Source: Deltaproteobacteria bacterium
Lineage (GTDB): Bacteria > Myxococcota > JACRCW01
Direction: 5' to 3'
DNA length: 53,540 nucleotides
Assembly (NCBI GenBank): GCA_016218805.1
Contig: JACRCW010000043.1
Location: 1 to 53,540 of the forward strand
How positions within the stretch are numbered: position 1 is the first letter of the stretch; the number at the start of each line of letters is the position of its first letter. The translations under genes and the position numbers were made by a program. This document shows, in pieces, positions 1 to 8,619 of this stretch. The notes beneath the pieces were generated by a model, which saw only the letters and a list, made by a program, of their open reading frames with translations, made no database searches and was not told the origin of the DNA.

Positions 1-175
1 CTCCCGCCTCGGCGCTGACGCGCCTCGGCGGCCTCCCCCCCAAGGGGGGTGGCTACGCGTGCGCGGGCGCTGGCCGCATTCCGGCGCGTGCCCACTTGCT
101 CCACCCCCCACCCGCCTCGGCGCTGACGCGCCTCGGCGGCCTCCCCCACAAATGGGGAGGCAACGCGAGCACGGG
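1..175. repeat. Two tandem copies of a palindromic intergenic repeat (family 1)
   Basis: No gene is seen in the first 217 bases. Two copies of a GC-rich element lie at about 1-58 and 101-175. Each has a self-complementary part (GCCTCGGCGCTGACGCGCCT type) followed by a C-run/G-run hairpin (CCTCCCCC...GGGGGAGG type). Inverted copies occur at 1379-1448 and 3241-3307 and a diverged one at 4616-4680, always between genes. It behaves like a REP-type element; function unknown. Confidence 0.7.
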
Positions 176-217
176 CGACGAGAGCGCGGGTGGCGGGGAT
201 GGTCGGCATGGGTGCTC

Positions 218-1357
218 CTACGGCTTGCGCGCGGCGCGGATTCCCTGGAGAACGCGTTCCAACTGTTCCGGCTTCATGGCGGACCCGCTGGGGAGGCAGA
301 GGCCCCGGTCAAAGAGCGCTTTTGCGGTATCCCCGCCGCGCACGCGGCAGTCCTTGAAGACGGGCTGCAGGTGCATGGGTTTCCATACGGGCCGCGCCTC
401 AATGTTCAGGCTCTCCAGTTGCACGCGGATCTGCTCGCGGCTGGCGCCGAATTGCGTGGGATTCACAGTGACGCACGTGAGCCACCCGTTGAATCGCCCG
501 TATTCCGCCTCCGGCATGAACGTGATTCCCGGCTCTTTCCCCAGCGTCTCACGGTAGAAGCGGTTGACGGCGCGGCGTTGTTCCACGCGTTGGTCCAGCA
601 CGCGCAGTTGTCCGCGCCCCACGGCGGCCAGCAGGTTGCTCATCCGGTAGTTGTACCCAATGTGGGTGTGTTCGTAGTGCGGGACGGGGTCGCGGGCCTG
701 GGTGGAGAGGAAGCGGGCGCGGTCGGTCCACTGCTTGTTGTGGGAGACCAGCATTCCGCCGCCGCTGGTGGTGATGATTTTATTGCCGTTGAAGGAGAAC
801 GCGGCCATGGCGCCAAACGCGCCGCAGGAGCGGCCGCGGTAGGAGGCGCCGAGCGCCTCAGCGGCATCTTCCAGCAGGGGGACCCCGTGGCGTTCGCAGG
901 CTTTGGCAATGGCGTCATAATCAGCGCTCTGGCCGTACAGGTCCACGGCAATGACGGCTTTGGGGAGTTTCCCGCGGCGGGCGCAGGCGTCAAGTTCCTC
1001 GGCCAGGAGCGCGGGGTCCATGTTCCAGGACTCCGCGGTGGAGTCAATGAACACGGGTTTCGCGCCCACGTAGGTGATGGCGTTGGCGGTGGCGGCAAAC
1101 GTGAGGGTGGAGGTGAGGACCTCGTCGTCACGCCCTACGCCGAGCATCAGCAGCGCCAGGTGCAGCGCGGACGTCCCGCTGGACAGCGCGACGGCGTGGG
1201 GGACACCGACCTTTTCCGCGAATTCCCTTTCAAACGCGTCAACGTGCGGTCCCAGCGGGGCGATCCAATTGGAATCAAACGCCTCCAGGAGGAGTGCGCG
1301 TTCCTGTTCTCCCATGTGGGGTGGTGAGAGGTAGATGCGCTCAGCAGTGGGGCTCAT
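218..1357 (-). CDS. EpsN-like sugar aminotransferase (DegT/DnrJ/EryC1 family)
   Basis: PLP-dependent aminotransferase of 379 residues, the usual length for DegT/DnrJ/EryC1 enzymes, which aminate nucleotide-linked 4-keto sugars for surface polysaccharides. The N-terminus (RIYLSPPHMG...NWIAPLGPHVDAFE) and the block SFNGNKIITTSGGG closely resemble Bacillus EpsN. The Schiff-base lysine is about K193 in FNGNK, and D164 in LLEDAAEALG is the expected pyridine-nitrogen partner. I chose the ATG at 1357; a TTG seven codons upstream is the alternative, and neither has a strong ribosome site. It is the last gene seen of the leftward EPS operon, separated from the sugar transferase by a family-1 repeat. 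A matching 4,6-dehydratase is not in the window. The fold call is secure; the exact sugar is inferred. Confidence 0.93.
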   Translation of the reverse strand: MSPTAERIYLSPPHMGEQERALLLEAFDSNWIAPLGPHVDAFEREFAEKVGVPHAVALSSGTSALHLALLMLGVGRDDEVLTSTLTFAATANAITYVGAKPVFIDSTAESWNMDPALLAEELDACARRGKLPKAVIAVDLYGQSADYDAIAKACERHGVPLLEDAAEALGASYRGRSCGAFGAMAAFSFNGNKIITTSGGGMLVSHNKQWTDRARFLSTQARDPVPHYEHTHIGYNYRMSNLLAAVGRGQLRVLDQRVEQRRAVNRFYRETLGKEPGITFMPEAEYGRFNGWLTCVTVNPTQFGASREQIRVQLESLNIEARPVWKPMHLQPVFKDCRVRGGDTAKALFDRGLCLPSGSAMKPEQLERVLQGIRAARKP

Positions 1358-1378
1358 GTCAGGTCCAGCGCGTGACAA

Positions 1379-1448
1379 GCGCGTAGCCTCCCCCCTTGTG
1401 GGGGAGGTCGACGAGGCGCGTCAGCGCCGAGTCGGGTGGGGGGTGGGG
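1379..1448. repeat. Family-1 palindromic intergenic repeat, third copy
   Basis: Inverted relative to the copies at 1-175. It begins with a C-run/G-run hairpin (CCTCCCCC, short loop, GGGGGAGG) and continues with a GAGGCGCGTCAGCGCC-like palindrome and a G-rich tail. It lies in the 165-base gap between two EPS genes, so it would be transcribed in the operon mRNA and could form a strong hairpin. Confidence 0.65.
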
Positions 1449-1522
1449 CAAGTGGGCCGGGCCGTCCCGTGGGTCATTTGGGCGGCGCGTTGAACGCGGG
1501 CTCGGCAGGAGCGGAAAACCCT

Positions 1523-2215
1523 TCATTTCACCGGACCGGTGAATGCGGGCATGGTGGCGTGGCCGTTGGCGCTGATGCCGTCCTGCATGAACACCGCGCC
1601 CACGGTGCGCAGCACAATGAGGAGGTCCAGCAGGACGTCCCAGTGGTCCACGTACCAGGTGTCCAGCGCGAACTTCTCCTCCCAGCTCAGCGAATTGCGG
1701 CCATTGACCTGCGCCCACCCGGTGATGCCGGGGCGCACGTCGTGGCGGCGGGCCTGTTCGGGGGAGTAGCGTTCCAGGTATTCCATGAGGAGTGGCCGTG
1801 GACCCACCAGGCTCATGTCGCCGTGGAGGACGTTGAGCAATTCAGGGAGTTCATCCAGGCTGGTGCGGCGGAGGAACTTTCCCAGTGCGGTGAGGCGGAC
1901 CTCGTCGGGCAGGAGGTTCCCGTGGGCGTCCCGCGCGTCGGTCATGGTGCGGAACTTGAGCATGCCAAACGGTTTGCCGCTGCGGCCGGGGCGGATTTGC
2001 CGGAACAGGACGGGGGTGCCCAGGTTGAGGCGGACGGCGGCGGCGCAGGCCAGCATGGGGCCGGCCAGGAGGCACAGTCCGGTGGTGGCGCCGGCAACGT
2101 CCAGCGCGCGCTTGAGAGCGCGGGAGCGCAGCGGGCGGCGCCACGCGGGGGTCTTCTGCTGGGTGCGGAAGTTCCCGTGCATGGGTGTCAGGGACGCGCG
2201 GCGTTGACGTACCAC
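1523..2215 (-). CDS. EpsL/PglC-like initiating sugar phosphate transferase
   Basis: Bacterial sugar transferase (PF02397 type, 230 residues). It transfers a sugar 1-phosphate from a UDP-sugar to undecaprenyl phosphate at the inner membrane, the first committed step of a repeat unit. One hydrophobic N-terminal segment is followed by the family blocks KFRTMTDARDAHGN, SLDELPELLNVLHGD, SLVGPRPLL and RPGITGWAQVNGRN. It is close to Bacillus EpsL and Campylobacter PglC, that is, the short monotopic form without the WcaJ N-terminal domain. The GTG start at 2215 is preceded by GAGG seven bases upstream and overlaps the epimerase gene by 28 bases, implying translational coupling. An ATG at 2182 is possible but has no visible ribosome site. 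The substrate is probably the product of the neighbouring HexNAc genes (inference). Confidence 0.93.
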   Translation of the reverse strand: MVRQRRASLTPMHGNFRTQQKTPAWRRPLRSRALKRALDVAGATTGLCLLAGPMLACAAAVRLNLGTPVLFRQIRPGRSGKPFGMLKFRTMTDARDAHGNLLPDEVRLTALGKFLRRTSLDELPELLNVLHGDMSLVGPRPLLMEYLERYSPEQARRHDVRPGITGWAQVNGRNSLSWEEKFALDTWYVDHWDVLLDLLIVLRTVGAVFMQDGISANGHATMPAFTGPVK

Positions 2216-3222
2216 GTCAGCGCCTCGGCCAGTCCTTCCTTCACGTCATGGGTGGGTTGGTAGCCCAGCAGTGTTCTCGCGCGGGTAATGTCTGCAAGGG
2301 AGTGCTTGACGTCCCCTTTGCGGAAGTCCGCGTACAGCGGTTCCTTGCAGGCCACGGGGAGCCCGCGCTCCAGCAGCCCATCCCGAATGAACGCAAACAG
2401 CTCAGTGAGGGACGTACGGGAGCCGCACGCCACGTTGTAGACGCCCTGGGCGGGCGGGGCCGCGTCGCCATGGTTCACCGCGGCGAGCAGGTTCGCCTGC
2501 ACCACGTTGGCGATGTAACAGAAGTCGCGGCTGGTGGTTCCGTCGCCGTAGATGCGGCAAGGTTCACCGCGCAGCAGGGTGGCAACCCAGCGGGGGATGA
2601 CCGCCGCATACTGTCCCGCGGGATCCTGGCGCGGGCCAAACACGTTGAAATAGCGCAATCCCGCGGTTTGCAGTCCGTACGCATCGCCGTATACCTGGGC
2701 ATATTCCTCATTGATGCGTTTGCTCAGCGCGTACGGGGAGACGCATTTCCCGGTATTGTCCTCGCGCTTCGGGAGTGCGGGGTGGTCACCGTAGACGGAG
2801 CTGGAGCTGGCGTAGACCAGGCGCTTCACGCCGGCGTCGCGCGCGGCGAGCATCACATTGACAAACCCGTCCACGTTGGCGCGGTGGGTGGCGCGGGGGT
2901 CTTCCAGGGAGCGGGGGACGGAGCCCAGCGCGGCCTGGTGGAGGACCAGGTGGACGTCCTTGCTGGCGCGCTCGCAGTCCTGGACGTCACGGATGTCGCC
3001 TTCAACAAACGTGAACCGGCGCGCGTTCTCGGGTCCCACCTGGGCCAGCAGGTCATCCAGATTGCGGCGGTGTCCGGTGGCAAAGTTATCAAGCCCGGTG
3101 ACGTCCTGCCGCAGCTGCAGGAGTTCCTGCACCAGGTGTGAGCCGATGAACCCGGCGGCGCCGGTGACGAGCCAGCGGCGGGGTAGGCGTCGCAGGGATT
3201 CCTGGATTTCCGCGTACATCAT
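2188..3222 (-). CDS. wbpP: WbpP/TviC-like UDP-N-acetylglucosamine C4-epimerase
   Basis: Extended short-chain dehydrogenase/reductase (344 residues) resembling Pseudomonas WbpP, which interconverts UDP-GlcNAc and UDP-GalNAc. The NAD-binding loop GAAGFIG is at residues 21-27. Downstream come LDNFATGHRRNLDD, the WbpP-type block LHQAALGSVPRSLEDP, the catalytic serines at 139-142 (YASSSSVYGDHP) and Y164-x3-K168. LRYFNVFGPRQDP and DGTTSRDFCYI follow as in the family. In Vi antigen and O-antigen pathways this enzyme works with a UDP-HexNAc 6-dehydrogenase, and that gene lies immediately upstream here. Together they would supply UDP-GalNAcA-type precursors. The start MMYAE matches the family N-terminus. 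Confidence 0.94.
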   Translation of the reverse strand: MMYAEIQESLRRLPRRWLVTGAAGFIGSHLVQELLQLRQDVTGLDNFATGHRRNLDDLLAQVGPENARRFTFVEGDIRDVQDCERASKDVHLVLHQAALGSVPRSLEDPRATHRANVDGFVNVMLAARDAGVKRLVYASSSSVYGDHPALPKREDNTGKCVSPYALSKRINEEYAQVYGDAYGLQTAGLRYFNVFGPRQDPAGQYAAVIPRWVATLLRGEPCRIYGDGTTSRDFCYIANVVQANLLAAVNHGDAAPPAQGVYNVACGSRTSLTELFAFIRDGLLERGLPVACKEPLYADFRKGDVKHSLADITRARTLLGYQPTHDVKEGLAEALTWYVNAARP

Positions 3223-3240
3223 CGGGCGAGCGCCGTGAAC

Positions 3241-3307
3241 CGTGTAGCCTCCCCCCTTGTGGGGGAGGTCGCCGAGGCGCGCAGCGCCGAGGCGGGTGGG
3301 GGGTGGG
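3241..3307. repeat. Family-1 palindromic intergenic repeat, fourth copy
   Basis: Nearly identical to the 1379-1448 copy and in the same orientation: C-run/G-run hairpin, then a GCCGAGGCGCGCAGCGCC palindrome and a G-rich tail. It fills almost the whole gap between the dehydrogenase and epimerase genes. Confidence 0.65.
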
Positions 3308-3310
3308 CGG

Positions 3311-4591
<1,281 letters not shown>

Positions 4592-4615
4592 GGGCGAGCT
4601 CCGCAACACAGCAAC

Positions 4616-4680
4616 ACCTCCACCCGCCGTGCGGGGGGGAGGTCGGCGACGCCAGTCGCCGGGTGGGGGGTGGGGGGAGT
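4616..4680. repeat. Diverged family-1 repeat
   Basis: Same architecture as the other family-1 copies: a C-run/G-run hairpin, then a GGCGAC...GTCGCC stem and a GGGTGGGGGGTGGGG tail. It occupies the gap between the MarR-type regulator and the dehydrogenase gene. Confidence 0.5.
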
Positions 4681-4728
4681 TGGAGGGGAGGAAGAGGATG
4701 GTTTGGACGTTGGGCCAGGTATTCCCGG

Positions 4729-5268
4729 CTATCCCAGGTGCATGACCACAAGGCCGCCGTGGGCGGTCACGGGGTGGCTCGGTTCCACGAGCACGGCGGC
4801 ATCCGCGTCGGAGCCATCGGGCACCAGGGTGGCGTCGGTGCGTGACCGCAGGCAATGCGCCACCACTTCAGAAAGCGGGCCTTTCCCAAGGATGGCCACC
4901 TGCACCGGGCGGCGCAGCCGTTCGGCCAGCGGCGGCACCTGGCGGGACAGCGCGTTCTCCACGCGGGTGGTCATCTCCAGGTATTGGGCGGCGGTGCGGT
5001 GCATGAACGCGTAAGCCAGCCGTGCCTTGAGTTCGATTCCGCGGGGGGTGAGCAGGTAGAGGTATCCCAGCTTGTGGTCGCTGCTGGCGACGTTCTGGAC
5101 CTTGACCAGGCCCTTCTCCACCAGGCGTCGCAGGACAAAGTGCGCCTTGGTGAGGCTCATTCCCACGCGCAGGGCGAGTTCGCGCTGGCTGAGGGACGGC
5201 TCGGCGGCCAGCGCTTCCAGCACGGGAAGTTCCGGGTCGGCCGCCAGGGTTCGTCCGTTCATCGCCAT
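4729..5268 (-). CDS. EPS-associated MarR-family regulator with an extra C-terminal domain
   Basis: Winged-helix regulator (179 residues from the start chosen). Residues about 12-85 carry LPVLEALAAEPSLSQRELALRVG, SLTKAHFVLRRLVEKGLVK and YLYLLTPRGIELKARLA. This is the pattern of the small MarR-like regulators found in exopolysaccharide loci, which are usually only about 100-120 residues. Here about 60 residues follow, beginning RPVQVAILGKGPLSEVVAHCL, which look like a short Rossmann-type segment. The start is uncertain: tandem ATGs lie at 5268 and 5262, another at 5322, and no ribosome site decides. It sits between the NusG-like gene and the EPS biosynthetic genes and probably controls them; the ligand is unknown. 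Confidence 0.78.
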   Translation of the reverse strand: MAMNGRTLAADPELPVLEALAAEPSLSQRELALRVGMSLTKAHFVLRRLVEKGLVKVQNVASSDHKLGYLYLLTPRGIELKARLAYAFMHRTAAQYLEMTTRVENALSRQVPPLAERLRRPVQVAILGKGPLSEVVAHCLRSRTDATLVPDGSDADAAVLVEPSHPVTAHGGLVVMHLG

Positions 5269-5626
5269 GACCTGTGTGACCGCGCTGGCGGGTGCTGCGG
5301 CCGCGCGGCAGGCTCCGCCCATTTCGGTCCCATGGGGACCGCCGTGCACCACTGTTTCAAGACGAAACGTGGCATTGACACCAGCACGCCAGACCAATCG
5401 CAGTCGGATGACCACGCCGGATGTGGCGGAATTCCGCGAGGGTTGCCCGAAGCCCCCTCGGGAATCGGCGGGTGTGTATCCCGTCAGGGGCGTGTCGTTC
5501 AACGCGGGATCGTCCCAGGTGCCGATTCCGCAGGTAACGCACCGTTTCTACAAGACAATGCGTGGCGCCAAGGCCGTTTCACCCACGAACGTGTCCCCGC
5601 CGGGTGGGTGCGTGTCCTCCCGCCCG
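5269..5626. other. 358-base gap between the NusG-like and MarR-like genes
   Basis: No convincing gene in either strand. The sequence is less GC-rich than its surroundings. On the leftward strand a TTGAAC lies near 5500 with a weak TACACA about 18 bases further on, but the match to a sigma-70 promoter is poor. A leader or promoter for the EPS operon is plausible because the two flanking genes are regulators read leftward. Confidence 0.3.
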
Positions 5627-6154
5627 TCAGGCATCCTGCAGCACGTCATCACCGCCCAGCTGCGCGCGCACGCCGCGGCCCAGCAGGTGGATCTGCACAA
5701 TCAGCCTCCGGCGCCCGTCCGGTCCCACCTCCACCACGCCCACCGCGCCGGCCAAAGCGCCGGAGATGACGCGCACGCGGGTGCCCGGGACCAGGCGCTG
5801 GATGGGATCCACCTGGGTCTCCGCGTTCAGCACCACGCGGATGGATTCAATCTCCTCGTCGGGGATCGCAATGGCAATGCGATCATCGTCGGGGACGCGG
5901 CCCACCAGGTCATAGGTCTGGTGCACCTTCAGCATGTCCACGCGGCGCTGCGCCGTCAGCAGCGTGTGGACAAACAGGTACCCGGGGAACATGGCAATCT
6001 CGACGGTCTTGACGCGGTCGCTCCACTTGCGGCGCTCCTTGCGGATGGGCAGCAGCACCTCAAACTTTCGGTTGGCAAGGTCCGCCGCCGCGGCTTTCTC
6101 CTGGCGGGTGTGGACCCGCAAGGCGTACCACCGGGGTACTGGAGTGTCGTTCAT
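5627..6154 (-). CDS. Specialised NusG paralogue (RfaH/UpxY/LoaP-like antiterminator)
   Basis: 175-residue NusG-family protein. The NGN domain (WYALRVHTRQEKAAAADL...FEVLLPIRKERRKWSDR...MFPGYLFV) is at residues about 9-110, and a C-terminal KOW module (VPGTRVRVISGALAGAVGVVEV) spans about 118-160. Housekeeping NusG lies beside ribosomal genes; a copy at the head of a polysaccharide operon with the RKERRKWSDR...FPGYLFV signature is typical of operon-specific elongation factors that let RNA polymerase read through long surface-polysaccharide operons. I looked for an RfaH-type ops sequence downstream and did not recognise one. Confidence 0.9.
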   Translation of the reverse strand: MNDTPVPRWYALRVHTRQEKAAAADLANRKFEVLLPIRKERRKWSDRVKTVEIAMFPGYLFVHTLLTAQRRVDMLKVHQTYDLVGRVPDDDRIAIAIPDEEIESIRVVLNAETQVDPIQRLVPGTRVRVISGALAGAVGVVEVGPDGRRRLIVQIHLLGRGVRAQLGGDDVLQDA

Positions 6155-6229
6155 GCCCGCGCCCCTCGACCGGTGTCGTGTCGTGCCACGCGGGGTTACT
6201 CGCCCGGGCGGGCTGGCCGCAACCGCGCT

Positions 6230-8176
6230 TCAGTAGGCCAGCCAGCGCACGTCGTCGACCCACCACCCGCCCGCTGACGGCGCCGCCGCCCACCGGACCC
6301 GCACGGTGTCGCGCGCGGCGGCCCACGCTGTCAGGTCCAGCACCTGCGGGCCCGCGGTGGCGCCGTCCCACCGGGCCACCTCCGTCCACGGCTCCCCGGC
6401 GGCGCTGACCAGGACGCGCGCGGTGCCCGCCTCACGCGCGTGGGAGAACCACAGCGCCACCCCGGGGAGGCTGGTGGCGTCCAGGGGCGGACTCTCCAGG
6501 GCTTCCTCGTCGGGTGCGGCCGGCACGTCCGGCGCCAGCCACGCGCGGCCGCCCTCCCACCGCCAACCCAGCCCGTCCCCGCCGGCATCCACCGCCACCA
6601 GTCCGTCCAGGTCCGCGGCAAACGTGGCTTCCAGCACCGCGCCGGTGGGCGGGACACAGGCGCGCTGCCCGGTGCTGCCCACGCAGGCCAGGCCGTCGTC
6701 GCAGCGGGTGCCCGCCGCGTCACACGGCTCCCCGTCCGCCACACGCAGGTCTGCGTGCAGCTCCAGCGCGTAGGCGCCGCCATCCGTCTGGCCGTACACG
6801 CCCACCAGCAGCTGGCCGGCGGCCGCGTTGACGGTGACGGGAGTGCCAGCCCCGCAGCCCAACACGGTGCCGCTGCAGTCGTCCTGGAGCAGGTAGGCCA
6901 CCGTTCCCACCGCGGGCGCGGCCTCAACGCGCGAACTCCCACCCACCACCACCCTGTGCCAGGCGGACGGGCCGGTGGCGGGGCACGAACCGCCCGCGGG
7001 GACGCCCATGGGCCCGTCCAGCGTGCCCTGGATCCACGCCGCGTCAACGGCGGGTGCGCTGCCGCACGCGGCGCCGGGGGAGAGCTCGGCGCGCGGCAGT
7101 TCAGTCACGCGCAGGGTGAAGGCGTCCGGCGCAGCCGTCCCGTCAAACGCCACCACAATGAACATCACCGCCCGCGCGGGCAGGACGGGCGTGGCCAGCT
7201 GCGCGGTCTGTGCGGGGCCGCGCGGGGCGCTGCACGCGGCGCCGGGGCCGGCCATGGTGCACTCGGAGCGGACCCACAGGACGGGCAGGGTGCCGCGTTG
7301 CAGCGGGTCTGCCGCCTCCAGCAGCAGCGCCGCCGGGCGCGGCCCCACGGTGAAACGGTGCACGTAGCGCCAGGGCAGGGCGGTGGTGGCGCCGTCGCAC
7401 GGCGCGGTGGCGGCGGCGGGGGCCGGCGGCAGGGGGATGGGCTCATAGGTGAAAGCGTGGCCTTCCACGTTGGAGAGGGCCGGGTCGGCGATATCCGGGG
7501 CTGCGCCGCATTCGTCCCCGGCGGTGAGCCGGCAGTCTGCCTCGCAGCGCAGGCTGCCACCGGCGTCGTCACAGGGCTCACCCGGTTCCTTCTGGCCGTT
7601 GCCGCATTGCGCCTCCAGCGTGCAGTCCGGTGCGCAGCCGTCCAGCGCGCGCGCGTTGCCGTCGTCGCAGGCTTCGCCGCCCAGCACGAGGTTGTCGCCG
7701 CAGCGGGGCGTGCAGGCACCGCTGGCCGGACAGTCCCAGCCCGCTTCGGTGCGGCAGTCGGTGCACCCGTCCTCGGGCGCAAAGTTTCCGTCGTCGCACT
7801 GTTCGCCGGTGTCCGGTTGGCCGTTGCCGCAGGTGAGGGCGGATGCCGCGCTGGCGCCGGAGGAGGATGCGCCGGCGTCGGAGGATGGTGGGCCTGAGGA
7901 CGCGGTGGCGGAGGACGCCGCAGCGCTGCTGGAGGCGCTCGCCAGACTGGAGGAAGCGGTTGCGGACGACGAGCCGGTGATCACCGAGGAACTGGAAGCC
8001 GGGTGGGTGGCGGAGCTGGATGCTGACGAGGAGGCGTCCGCTCCCGACGAGGACCCTCCGCTTGTTGACGATCCGCCGCCCGGCGGCGCGGTGGTGCATG
8101 CTCCGGCGAGGAGGAGCGCAACGGCGATGGTCAGCCCCGCGCCGCGCCGTTCCCACGTCGCCGCCACAGGGGTCAC
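6230..8176 (-). CDS. Lipoprotein with Myxococcus-type cysteine-rich repeats
   Basis: 648-residue secreted protein. A signal peptide ends in the lipobox LLAGAC (lipidated Cys about 27). A Ser/Ala/Gly-rich linker runs to about 112. Three DUF4215/Myxococcus cysteine-rich units follow: CGNGQPDTGEQCDDGN, CGDNLVLGGEACDDGN and CGNGQKEPGEPCDD. The rest is beta-rich, with paired cysteines and a tail (...WWVDDVRWLAY) like a jelly-roll carbohydrate-binding or adhesion domain. The start is GTG at 8176, overlapping the stop of the upstream lipoprotein gene in GTGA. It belongs to the same leftward unit as the beta-propeller protein. Surface attachment is well supported; the function is unknown. Confidence 0.85.
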   Translation of the reverse strand: MTPVAATWERRGAGLTIAVALLLAGACTTAPPGGGSSTSGGSSSGADASSSASSSATHPASSSSVITGSSSATASSSLASASSSAAASSATASSGPPSSDAGASSSGASAASALTCGNGQPDTGEQCDDGNFAPEDGCTDCRTEAGWDCPASGACTPRCGDNLVLGGEACDDGNARALDGCAPDCTLEAQCGNGQKEPGEPCDDAGGSLRCEADCRLTAGDECGAAPDIADPALSNVEGHAFTYEPIPLPPAPAAATAPCDGATTALPWRYVHRFTVGPRPAALLLEAADPLQRGTLPVLWVRSECTMAGPGAACSAPRGPAQTAQLATPVLPARAVMFIVVAFDGTAAPDAFTLRVTELPRAELSPGAACGSAPAVDAAWIQGTLDGPMGVPAGGSCPATGPSAWHRVVVGGSSRVEAAPAVGTVAYLLQDDCSGTVLGCGAGTPVTVNAAAGQLLVGVYGQTDGGAYALELHADLRVADGEPCDAAGTRCDDGLACVGSTGQRACVPPTGAVLEATFAADLDGLVAVDAGGDGLGWRWEGGRAWLAPDVPAAPDEEALESPPLDATSLPGVALWFSHAREAGTARVLVSAAGEPWTEVARWDGATAGPQVLDLTAWAAARDTVRVRWAAAPSAGGWWVDDVRWLAY

Positions 8177-8607
8177 GGCTCCACGTTGAACCGGGTTTCC
8201 TTCACGGGCGCGGCGCCGCCGTTGTAGTAGAAGCGCGCCGTCCAGGCGCCGTACAGCCGGTATTCCTCAACAAACGTCCCGGCAATGGCCAGCCGCGCAA
8301 CCGCCTCACCGCCGGGGCCAATGGGAACGGTGACGGTTTCATACACGCGCCCGTTGGGCGCCACGAGCTCCACCCGCTGGTGGTCGCCCGGCAGGATGTC
8401 CGTCCAGCGCGCGCGCACCACCGCGGCCGTGTCCACGCTGCGGATCGCGGTGCCCGGTTCGGACTCCGGATGCACACTGACCACCGGCGCGCTGCCCGCA
8501 AACCCGGTGGGCCCCTTCTCCTCGGGGGGCATGACGCCGCCCTGCTGTTCGCAGGCGGTTGCCAGCATCAGCAGGGCCAGCAGGCGCGTTCCGGGAGGGG
8601 TGTCCAT
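8173..8607 (-). CDS. Small lipoprotein, paralogue of the 20209-20643 product
   Basis: 144-residue lipoprotein: signal peptide with lipobox MLATAC (Cys 19), then one beta-rich domain. The sequence VELVAPNGRVYETVTVPIGP, IAGTFVEEYRLYGAWTARFYYN aligns by eye with VEVLTPRGKVYLTDRYPLPP, VLGTVIQNYRMTGTWTVRAYYN in the product of the gene at 20209. Each of the two genes directly follows a large beta-propeller gene (12-base gap here), so the pairs look like a duplicated two-gene module. It probably anchors or assists its large partner at the outer membrane (inference). Confidence 0.8.
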   Translation of the reverse strand: MDTPPGTRLLALLMLATACEQQGGVMPPEEKGPTGFAGSAPVVSVHPESEPGTAIRSVDTAAVVRARWTDILPGDHQRVELVAPNGRVYETVTVPIGPGGEAVARLAIAGTFVEEYRLYGAWTARFYYNGGAAPVKETRFNVEP

Positions 8608-8619
8608 CGTCGTCGCTCC

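Noticed and set aside
5269..5626. RfaH ops or JUMPstart element
   Set aside because: No GGCGGTAGCGT-like sequence was recognised on the relevant strand.
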